Source of the DNA: Lachnoclostridium phytofermentans
Lineage (GTDB): Bacteria > Bacillota > Clostridia > Lachnospirales > Lachnospiraceae
DNA length: 9,551 bases
NCBI GenBank assembly: GCA_003526525.1
Contig: DPVV01000111.1
Span: 1 to 9,551 of the forward strand
Direction of reading: 5' to 3'
Position 1 is the first letter of the stretch. Each line of letters begins with the position of its first letter. This document shows, one piece after another, positions 1 through 5,538 of this stretch. A program made the position numbers and the translations under genes. The notes below the pieces were generated by a model that was given only the letters and a program-made list of their open reading frames with translations, was not told the DNA's origin and ran no database searches.

Positions 1-14
1 CGCTCTTCCGATCT
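1..14 (+). other. Illumina sequencing adapter remnant at contig end
   Basis: Bases 1-14 (CGCTCTTCCGATCT) are identical to the 3' end of the standard Illumina TruSeq read-1 adapter. This is not genomic DNA. It means the window begins at an untrimmed read or contig end, and the gene that follows is cut by the assembly rather than by biology. Genomic sequence probably starts at about base 15. Confidence 0.93.
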
Positions 15-15
15 A

Positions 16-597
16 ATCGTGTTAAGAGAATTAAGCTTACGTCAGGAAGAACTGAATCAAAGGATTGATACATTACAACAACAGTTTCAAAGCTTTGATA
101 AAGAATTACTACATAATATGTTATCATTGTTTCATGCAACGTGGCCTAAGGAGCAGGAAGAAATTATCTGTTATGTTGGATATATACCAAGATGCCCTAG
201 AAATTGCGTTACGAAAGAATTTTTTGTCACAAGCTCAATGGATATTGAAACGAATATAAAAGCATCAATTCATGAAATCAATCATTTTGTTTTTTATGAA
301 AAATGGAAGCAGATGCATGGATTTCCAGAAGGAGTTGAGCCAATGCATCCGGAAATTTTATGGTTTTTGGAAGAATTGATTGTAGATCCGACTTTAAATG
401 AACCTATGCTTCAAGAGATAGTACCGATTCCTCAAAAGGCTTATGAGCAATTCTATGTTCAAAAAATAGAGGGAACCACAGTAATGACACATATAAATGA
501 ACTTTATAAACATAAGGTAAGTATTGAACAATTTTTAGAAGAAGCTCATGAATTTATAAAAAAGCATCATTTAACGTTAGTCAAAACGTGTGGGTAA
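16..597 (+). CDS. Putative HExxH zinc-peptidase-like protein, 5'-truncated
   Basis: The frame is open from the adapter junction to a TAA stop at 595-597. Counting from the GTG at 19, the visible part has 192 residues. It starts with a glutamine-rich amphipathic stretch (about residues 5-35, possibly coiled coil). A Cys-containing segment (YIPRCPRNC, about 55-63) follows, and then HEINH at 85-89, which fits the HExxH zinc-binding signature. An acidic LEEL motif at 117-120 could supply the third ligand, as in gluzincin-type metallopeptidases. No signal peptide or membrane segment is seen, but the true N-terminus is missing. The GTG at 19 has no ribosome binding site, because only adapter lies before it, so I treat the gene as partial. 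I do not recognise the family. Peptidase activity is inferred from the motif alone, and the protein could be a catalytically silent relative. A strong terminator follows directly. Confidence 0.7.
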   Translation: MVLRELSLRQEELNQRIDTLQQQFQSFDKELLHNMLSLFHATWPKEQEEIICYVGYIPRCPRNCVTKEFFVTSSMDIETNIKASIHEINHFVFYEKWKQMHGFPEGVEPMHPEILWFLEELIVDPTLNEPMLQEIVPIPQKAYEQFYVQKIEGTTVMTHINELYKHKVSIEQFLEEAHEFIKKHHLTLVKTCG

Positions 598-608
598 GAG
601 TTAGAGTT

Positions 609-671
609 AGAGTGGAGAAGAACATTCCAAAGAGGTAATTTAGTTTTGGATGTTTTAACTTCACTCTTTTT
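609..671 (+). terminator. Two-part intrinsic terminator after the HExxH gene
   Basis: An outer stem AGAGTGGAG (609-617) pairs with CTTCACTCT (659-667), with one G-U pair. An inner stem AACATTCCAAA (621-631) pairs with TTTGGATGTT (645-654), with one bulged T. A T-rich tract (667-671, then ATTT) follows. This fits a Rho-independent terminator 12 bases past the stop codon. Confidence 0.75.
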
Positions 672-706
672 ATTTGGTAAGGAAAATTTGAAAAGTGTGT
701 TTATTA

Positions 707-735
707 TTGCTACATCTTCTTTGATATTGAATAAT
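707..735 (+). promoter_or_regulatory. Possible sigma-A promoter for the metallophosphoesterase gene
   Basis: TTGCTA (707-712, 4/6 to the -35 consensus) and AATAAT (730-735, 5/6 to the -10 consensus) are separated by 17 bases. They lie between the preceding terminator and the ribosome binding site at 773-782. The position is right, but such matches are common by chance in AT-rich DNA. Confidence 0.35.
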
Positions 736-772
736 ATGGTTCCTCATTTTGGAGATACTAGTCTACAAAAGT

Positions 773-782
773 AAAAGGAGTG
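773..782 (+). promoter_or_regulatory. Ribosome binding site fixing the metallophosphoesterase start
   Basis: AAAAGGAGTG ends five bases before the ATG at 788. The frame is also open from an upstream ATG at 749, but that one has no good Shine-Dalgarno sequence, and the site here would lie inside its coding region. The start at 788 is therefore preferred. Confidence 0.85.
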
Positions 783-787
783 AAAAA

Positions 788-1678
788 ATGCAGACGGATA
801 AGCGATTAACGAAAGCATATAAGCATGCTAATGTAATGAATTTTGATAAAAACTCTAAGTTTATAATTTTTAGTGATATGCATCGAGGAGATGATTCTAT
901 CTCGGATGAATTTGCGAAAAATCAAAGTATTATGGTTGCTGCATTAAGGCATTATTATAAAGAAGGTTATACGTACATTGAGGCAGGAGATGGGGATGAA
1001 TTATGGGAGCATCCAAGGTTTCAAACAATACGGGCAGCTCATACGGATATATTTACAGAGTTAAAGAAATTCTATCAGAAAAATAGAATGTTTATTTTAT
1101 ATGGAAATCATAACATCTTTTTAAGAAATCGATACTATGTTGCGAAGCGCTATTATTATTTTTATGATGAATATCTAGGGAACAGACAGAAGTTATTTCC
1201 AAACTTAAAACCAATGGAATCACTTCTGTTGCGAGAAAAACATTCGAAGCAAAAGATATTAATTGTTCATGGTCACCAAGGCGATTTACTGAATGACCAA
1301 ATTTGGTTTATCAATATGTTTTTCTTACGTTACTTTTGGAGATTTATGCACCTTGTGGGTTTTAAGAACCCATCTAGTCCAGCGAAAAATATCTATAAAA
1401 GGCATAGAGTTGAAAAAAATTATGACGTTTGGATTAAAAAGCACAAGGTGATTTTAGTATGTGGCCATACACATCGTCTAAAATTTCCGAAACCAGGAGA
1501 AGTATCGTATTTTAACAGCGGATGTTGTATTAATACAAAAGGGATTACTGGAATTGAAATTGTGAATAATAAGATTATGGTGGTGCAGTGGAGAATGGAG
1601 GCAGACGAAGAAGGAATCTTCCGTGCTGTTCGCCGTGTTATTCGTGGACCAAAACCAATCAGTCATTTCCGTCATTAA
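788..1678 (+). CDS. Calcineurin-like metallophosphoesterase
   Basis: This 296-aa cytosolic protein carries the full set of metallophosphoesterase motifs. They are D30-x-H32 (SDMHRGD), GDGDE at 67-71, the catalytic GNHN at 106-109, HGHQGD at 161-166 and GHTH at 226-229. Family knowledge says these residues coordinate a dinuclear metal centre (usually Mn2+ or Fe2+) that hydrolyses phosphate esters or anhydrides. The overall pattern resembles UDP-2,3-diacylglucosamine hydrolase (LpxH-like) and related phosphoesterases. A Gram-positive host would not make lipid A, so the substrate is unknown. An aromatic, basic insertion at about 116-140 and a region rich in Phe, Trp and Arg at about 172-210 lie between motifs. 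They may form a substrate-binding cap or contact membrane lipid (inference). The C-terminus is arginine-rich (about 279-287). The start at 788 is set by the strong ribosome binding site. Confidence 0.88.
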   Translation: MQTDKRLTKAYKHANVMNFDKNSKFIIFSDMHRGDDSISDEFAKNQSIMVAALRHYYKEGYTYIEAGDGDELWEHPRFQTIRAAHTDIFTELKKFYQKNRMFILYGNHNIFLRNRYYVAKRYYYFYDEYLGNRQKLFPNLKPMESLLLREKHSKQKILIVHGHQGDLLNDQIWFINMFFLRYFWRFMHLVGFKNPSSPAKNIYKRHRVEKNYDVWIKKHKVILVCGHTHRLKFPKPGEVSYFNSGCCINTKGITGIEIVNNKIMVVQWRMEADEEGIFRAVRRVIRGPKPISHFRH

Positions 1679-1698
1679 ACGAAACTTAAGAGAAAGAG

Positions 1699-1727
1699 TG
1701 TACAAGTCATAAATTCTTAGTTATAAT
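1699..1727 (+). promoter_or_regulatory. Possible promoter upstream of the RNA methyltransferase gene
   Basis: A perfect -10 hexamer TATAAT (1722-1727) lies 17 bases after TGTACA (1699-1704, 4/6 to the -35 consensus), 35 bases before the start codon at 1762. It suggests the methyltransferase gene can be transcribed on its own, although read-through from the metallophosphoesterase gene is also possible because no terminator separates them. Confidence 0.4.
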
Positions 1728-1761
1728 AAGAAGAGGATAGTACAAGCAGAAAGGGAAAAAG

Positions 1762-2478
1762 ATGGAACCAATTAAACCATATAAGAAAAGTTTTGAGTAT
1801 TCCTATACATTAGGAGCTTTTCCAACCATAGAAATGATAAAGAGTAGACCTGATATTGTAAAAGGAGTATATATTCATAGCACGTTTACAGATAGAGAAC
1901 ATCTGGAATCGATATGCAAAGAAAACCATATACCGGTACTTCAAGGGGATAAAACAATAGCAAAGGTTAGTGATAAAGAGAATGTATTTGTGGTGGGGGT
2001 TTTTGAAAAGTATACCTGTACCGTAGATACTACAAAATCTCAAATTGTGTTAGTAAATCCAAGTAATATGGGGAACTTAGGAACGATACTGCGAACAGCG
2101 GTTGGTTTTGGAATCCATGATGTTGTGTTCATCGAACCTGGAGCAGATGTTTTTAATCCTAAGGTTGTACGTTCCTCTATGGGGGCATTATTTCGTTTAC
2201 GACATCAGTATTTTGAAAGTTTTTCTGAGTATCAAAAACAAAATCCAAATCATGAAATCTTTACGTTTATGTTAAATGGTAAAAAGCCGCTAACGATTAA
2301 TGATTGCCCGAAACCAAAGCTTTTTTCATTAGTTTTTGGAAATGAAGCTACGGGGTTAGACGATTCCTATCTATCGGTAGGAACCAGCATCATTATTCCG
2401 CAATCGGAAGAAGTGGATTCTTTAAATCTTACAATAGCGGTAGGGATTGGAACATATTTATTTACACAAAACAGTTAA
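1762..2478 (+). CDS. TrmH/SpoU-family RNA 2'-O-ribose methyltransferase
   Basis: This 238-aa protein has the three SPOUT motifs in order. Motif 1 is NPSNMGNLGTILRTA at 99-113, with the conserved Asn and Arg111. Motif 2 is FGNEATGL at 192-199. Motif 3 is at 211-226, from IIPQSEE to SLNLTIA. In the family these form the trefoil-knot SAM site of a dimeric enzyme that methylates ribose 2'-OH in tRNA or rRNA. Residues 1-90 form a separate N-terminal region that probably serves as the substrate-binding domain common in rRNA-modifying members. The target nucleotide cannot be told from sequence. The start ATG at 1762 follows AAAGGG at 1750-1755. The gene lies 83 bases after the metallophosphoesterase gene and ends at a strong terminator. 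The length is normal for the family and nothing looks broken. Confidence 0.9.
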   Translation: MEPIKPYKKSFEYSYTLGAFPTIEMIKSRPDIVKGVYIHSTFTDREHLESICKENHIPVLQGDKTIAKVSDKENVFVVGVFEKYTCTVDTTKSQIVLVNPSNMGNLGTILRTAVGFGIHDVVFIEPGADVFNPKVVRSSMGALFRLRHQYFESFSEYQKQNPNHEIFTFMLNGKKPLTINDCPKPKLFSLVFGNEATGLDDSYLSVGTSIIIPQSEEVDSLNLTIAVGIGTYLFTQNS

Positions 2479-2528
2479 CTTCAGTGTTAAACTTAAGTTA
2501 ACGGAAGGTTAATTCTTATATTGAGATA

Positions 2529-2576
2529 AAAAATGATTATCCACTACTTAAGGCGATTAGGGATAATCATTTTTTA
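2529..2576 (+). terminator. Intrinsic terminator after the RNA methyltransferase gene
   Basis: A perfect 14-bp stem pairs 2529-2542 (AAAAATGATTATCC) with 2562-2575 or its one-base-shifted equivalent, around a loop of about 18 bases, and runs into a T tract. The A-rich left arm mirrors the T tract, so it may also work for transcripts from the right. A shorter 8-bp inverted repeat (GTTAACTT at 2474-2481 with AAGTTAAC at 2495-2502) overlaps the stop codon. Confidence 0.85.
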
Positions 2577-2940
2577 CTTTGCACCTTTATTAATATATTA
2601 AATGAGAGTAATGCGATGATGAGCATATCGAGACTTATCTTGTGTTCTATGGTGTACCAGAAGGCGATATATGGGGATTTTAAAATCATCTTGTGATATA
2701 AAAATTGCTTATAAAGTTTGCATAGTATGTTGAAATCAGTATAGAAAAGTAGCTAGAGAAATCAATGTATATTCGCTTGTATCATCAGGGATTAAATGGT
2801 AATATTAATCAAGGAGTAATCGAGACGGGGTTAGCCTCCCGGAAGCTTTAGATTAAGCTTTGAAATTAACCAAAAAACTAATGAACAAATTATTTAGCGT
2901 CAATATTCAGCAACAAGACAAGAGAAAGGACGAATGAGAA
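2577..2940. other. 364-base gene-free spacer with a possible broken frame
   Basis: No intact gene with a ribosome binding site is seen on either strand, and no convincing promoter for the LRR gene was found. One plus-strand frame reads as protein-like pieces split by stops. The first piece spans 2734-2784, reading from NQYRKVAREINVYS to SSGIKW. The second spans about 2824-2934, reading DGVSLPEALD, a TAA, then ALKLTKKLMNKL to a TGA at 2935. This may be the remains of a decayed gene, or chance. The last bases hold the ribosome binding site GAAAGGA (2924-2930) of the LRR gene. Confidence 0.4.
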
Positions 2941-4929
2941 GTGAAAAATCTAAAAAAAGTTATTTTATTTAGCATTACAATTGTGTTTATTATGTTTTAT
3001 CCCGGTCAGGAAATTCATGCAGCTAAAAACTATAAGACATCAGTTAAATTAGATGGCTCTGATATTTATGATCCGGATAGAACAATTGACAAATGCATCA
3101 TAAGTTACATCTGTTCTGATTTAGAAATAAGGAATTATGATGATATTGTGTTAATTGATAAGAAGGTTCAGTCGAGAGAAATATACGTTGATTATACTGC
3201 TAGATTTAAGAATACGGGATTGGAGGATGACTATAGTTACATAACAGTTAACGGAAATTATGGGGACGAAGAGCTAGAGGAGCAAATCAAAAAAGTTTTG
3301 TCTGAGGTGGAAAATGACATTGAGGAAATAATAGACATAGACTATGAGATACAATCGGTAGTTTATGAGATTACCTATCAATTCTATGAGGAGCCGGATC
3401 CATCCAAGGATGTTGTTACCAAAGAGGGGTTTGTGCTTCGAGATGCAACAACACTAGTTAAGTACCAAGGCTCGGCGAAGAATGTTGTTATTCCGAAAGG
3501 GGTTACCGTGATTTTGGAGGGAGCTTTTCTGGACTGTACCCAAATAACAAGTATAAAAGTACCCCAGGGGGTTACGAAAATAGGTGATAAAGCCTTTAGA
3601 GGTTGCACTAAATTAAAAACCATTTCACTGCCGGAAGGACTTGTGTCGATAGGTGAATATGCATTTGATAGCTGCGAAAGTTTAACAGAAGTTAAAATAC
3701 CTAAAGGAGTTACTAAGATTAGTAGTATGATTTTTTATGATTGTATTAAGTTGACTAGTGTTTCTATTCCTGATGGTGTGACACTTATTGGTGATAATGC
3801 ATTCAATGGGTGCATTAGCCTTAAGTCGATTGAAATACCAGATAGTGTTACCGTGTTGGAAATGAGAGCCTTCATAGATTGCGAAAGTTTAACATCGATT
3901 AAAATTCCTGATGGTGTTACGAATATTCCAGAACAACTGTTTTTGGGTTGCTATAAGCTAAAAAAGGTAAATATTCCGGAGGGTGTTACATTAATAGGAA
4001 TAAGAGCATTTGAATCTTGTAAAAGCTTAACCTCTATATATCTTCCTAAGAGTGTTACCTTTATAGGGCACTATGCATTTCGCGAATGTTATAAATTACA
4101 GACTGTAAATATTCCGAAGGGTGTTACAAAAATTAATTATTATACATTTTCATCTTGTCGAGAATTGACAAATATTGAAATACCGAATAGTGTTACAGAA
4201 ATTGATTCTTTAGCATTTTCCAACTGTAATTTTAAGTCTATTGTTATTCCTAAGACGGTTAAAATAATTGGTCGGGGTGCATTTGCCGGTAATCCTCTTA
4301 CATCTGTTATAATAGAAAACGGTGTGGAAGTCATAGGTGAGGATGCTTTTTTTAATTGTAATGACTTAAAATCAATATATATTCCATACAGTGTCACGAC
4401 CATTGGTAAGTTTGCATTTGTCTGCGAGAATTTAAAAAAGATTACCATTGCAAATCCATGGTGTGAGTTATTTGAATATAAGTATGAGAATATTTTCTGT
4501 GACCAGACATTGGATGTAATACCAAAAGGTGTCAAGATACATGGTTACCTTGGATCGACTGCAAACGAACTGAGTACACTGCTGGGCCTACCGTTTGTTA
4601 AAATTGATAAAACAGAAATGGATTATCCTGAGCTAAAAAATAAACCTGTAATAAAAATAAAGGGAGTAAAAAGCAGCTATACATTAGGCATTGGCAAGGA
4701 ATTAAAAATACCTTATACAATTGAGAATGCTGGAGAAAAGAAAGCTGTTGTTACAGGAGGAGATTATGAGACTGAGATCAGTGACGGTTTGTCTTTGGTA
4801 ACTGAAGTTACTAAAATTCAGAATGTAACACAGAAATATGTTATTATCAAAGGTGTGAATAAGGGAAAGGCAACTATTCAGATAAGAGTAGGTGCTGTAA
4901 CCAAAGAATTTAAGGTTAATGTAAAATAG
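2941..4929 (+). CDS. Secreted BspA-like leucine-rich repeat (LRR_5) surface protein
   Basis: This 662-aa protein starts at GTG, 10 bases after GAAAGGA. An out-of-frame ATG at 2934 is not used. Residues 1-27 form a signal peptide (basic KNLKK, hydrophobic core 7-20, cleavage after IHA at about 25-27). Residues 30-160 are an acidic domain I do not recognise. From about 177 to 500 there are some 14 LRR_5 repeats on the pattern L-x-x-I-x-I-P-x-G-V-T-x-I-G-x-x-A-F-x-x-C. The repeat-ending cysteines fall exactly 23 residues apart from C199 to C429, and the last three units are 22 residues long. A capping segment typical of BspA proteins (IHGYLGSTANELSTLLGLPF, 533-552) follows. A beta-rich Ig/Big-like domain lies at about 566-662. 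No LPXTG, SLH or choline-binding anchor is seen, so it is probably secreted or loosely held. Family members mediate adhesion, but the ligand is unknown. The gene appears monocistronic. Confidence 0.88.
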   Translation: MKNLKKVILFSITIVFIMFYPGQEIHAAKNYKTSVKLDGSDIYDPDRTIDKCIISYICSDLEIRNYDDIVLIDKKVQSREIYVDYTARFKNTGLEDDYSYITVNGNYGDEELEEQIKKVLSEVENDIEEIIDIDYEIQSVVYEITYQFYEEPDPSKDVVTKEGFVLRDATTLVKYQGSAKNVVIPKGVTVILEGAFLDCTQITSIKVPQGVTKIGDKAFRGCTKLKTISLPEGLVSIGEYAFDSCESLTEVKIPKGVTKISSMIFYDCIKLTSVSIPDGVTLIGDNAFNGCISLKSIEIPDSVTVLEMRAFIDCESLTSIKIPDGVTNIPEQLFLGCYKLKKVNIPEGVTLIGIRAFESCKSLTSIYLPKSVTFIGHYAFRECYKLQTVNIPKGVTKINYYTFSSCRELTNIEIPNSVTEIDSLAFSNCNFKSIVIPKTVKIIGRGAFAGNPLTSVIIENGVEVIGEDAFFNCNDLKSIYIPYSVTTIGKFAFVCENLKKITIANPWCELFEYKYENIFCDQTLDVIPKGVKIHGYLGSTANELSTLLGLPFVKIDKTEMDYPELKNKPVIKIKGVKSSYTLGIGKELKIPYTIENAGEKKAVVTGGDYETEISDGLSLVTEVTKIQNVTQKYVIIKGVNKGKATIQIRVGAVTKEFKVNVK

Positions 4930-5041
4930 TAATGATAAGAGCGTAAGTCCGTTTCATGCGGCATGAGTGTCATCAGTCTAAGCTTCAATAAGATTTATTT
5001 TGAGTGCTTAGATCAGAGGTTTCTTTCCTTTTTGTTTAGAA

Positions 5042-5089
5042 CCATCTCAGTTAACAAAGAAATGCTAACTGGGATGGCTTTCTTTTTTC
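5042..5089 (+). terminator. Intrinsic terminator after the LRR gene
   Basis: CCATCTCAGTTA (5042-5053) pairs with TAACTGGGATGG (5066-5077) over 12 bp with one G-U pair, around a 12-base loop. It is followed by a T-rich tract (CTTTCTTTTTT). It lies 112 bases past the LRR stop codon, so the transcript would carry a noticeable 3' untranslated region. Confidence 0.8.
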
Positions 5090-5133
5090 TGTTTATAATA
5101 AGTGCTATAAGATTTTATATTATAATTTACAAT

Positions 5134-5178
5134 TCTCCTAAAAAATAATAATAGAAACTAATATTATCTTTTAGGAGA
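5134..5178. repeat. Long imperfect inverted repeat (hairpin)
   Basis: The left arm at 5134-5150 starts TCTCCTAAAA and the right arm at 5162-5178 ends TTTTAGGAGA. They pair over 16 of 17 positions around an 11-base loop. No T tract follows on the plus strand, so it is not a standard terminator in that direction. It could be an RNA processing hairpin, a cruciform or protein-binding site, or the trace of a small mobile element. Confidence 0.7.
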
Positions 5179-5313
5179 TTGAAGCTTATAAATCAATCGT
5201 TTAGATGGCAATAGGGGCTACCATAAAGGTTGGTTGATAAGGAATTGATAAAAGTTAAGAAAAATCGCACTGCTTAAGCATTTGAAAGAAAGAAGGAATG
5301 AAAAAAAATTGAA

Positions 5314-5342
5314 TTGACATATGCTTCTAATGGAAGTATATT
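5314..5342 (+). promoter_or_regulatory. Near-consensus sigma-A promoter, probably for gapN
   Basis: A perfect -35 hexamer TTGACA (5314-5319) and a -10 hexamer TATATT (5337-5342, 5/6) are separated by exactly 17 bases. Transcription would start near 5349 and leave a leader of about 190 bases before the gapN ATG at 5539. Between and overlapping the two hexamers is an imperfect dyad (TATGCTTC 5319-5327 region with GAAGTATA 5333-5340) that a repressor or activator could bind. The promoter is well supported by sequence, but its link to gapN rests on position only. Confidence 0.65.
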
Positions 5343-5523
5343 GATATTAGTACACAGCGATTGCTAGATATTTTTAATAAAAATAGTAATGAAATTTATT
5401 ATTGTGTATTCAATAAGAAGTTTTATTTAAGAAGTGACATGATTTCTTATTATAATCATATACAATAACAATAGTTATGAATTAAAATTAAAAAATAGCG
5501 TAAGAATGATATATGACACTTTT

Positions 5524-5533
5524 GAAAGGAGTG
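5524..5533 (+). promoter_or_regulatory. Ribosome binding site fixing the gapN start
   Basis: GAAAGGAGTG ends five bases before the ATG at 5539. The frame is open from an ATG at 5506, but that start lacks a Shine-Dalgarno sequence and would place this site inside the gene. The start at 5539 also gives the family's usual length. Confidence 0.87.
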
Positions 5534-5538
5534 ATAGA

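Larger units (their letters stand above)
4930..5538. other. 609-base spacer between the LRR gene and gapN
   Basis: No gene is supported here. A 61-codon frame at 4963-5148 contains the terminator at 5042-5089 and has no ribosome binding site. The spacer holds a weak hairpin (CTAAGC 4978-4983 with GCTTAG 5006-5011), the LRR gene terminator, a long imperfect hairpin (5134-5178), a near-consensus promoter (5314-5342) and an AT-rich leader of about 190 bases before gapN. The leader contains two small inverted repeats: TATTTTT 5369-5375 with AAAAATA 5379-5385, and AATAAGAA 5412-5419 with TTCTTATT 5444-5451. I could not match the leader to a known riboswitch. Confidence 0.6.

Noticed and set aside
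65..259. 64-codon frame overlapping the first gene
   Set aside because: It lies wholly inside the HExxH frame in another phase, has no ribosome binding site, and its translation does not look like a protein family.
600..617. GTTAGA-type short repeat after the first gene, as a relative of the 13-bp array
   Set aside because: Only two or three GAGTTA copies are present with a different unit length, and part of it is the terminator stem. Resemblance to the 13-mer is slight.
749..787. Upstream in-frame ATG giving a 13-residue longer metallophosphoesterase
   Set aside because: It has no Shine-Dalgarno sequence, and the strong AAAAGGAGTG site falls inside the extension at the correct distance from the ATG at 788.
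3384..4535. Minus-strand frames of 79 and 131 codons opposite the LRR gene
   Set aside because: They are antisense shadows produced by the repetitive coding pattern of the LRR repeats, with no ribosome binding sites.
4963..5148. 61-codon plus-strand frame after the LRR gene
   Set aside because: It has no ribosome binding site, and it overlaps both a hairpin and a clear intrinsic terminator, so it is untranslated DNA.
5169..5178. TTTTAGGAGA as a ribosome binding site for a small gene
   Set aside because: No start codon with a usable frame follows at the right distance. The bases are better explained as the right arm of the 5134-5178 hairpin.
5506..5538. Upstream in-frame ATG giving an 11-residue longer GapN
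   Set aside because: It has no ribosome binding site. GAAAGGAGTG lies inside the extension, and the shorter form fits the family length.
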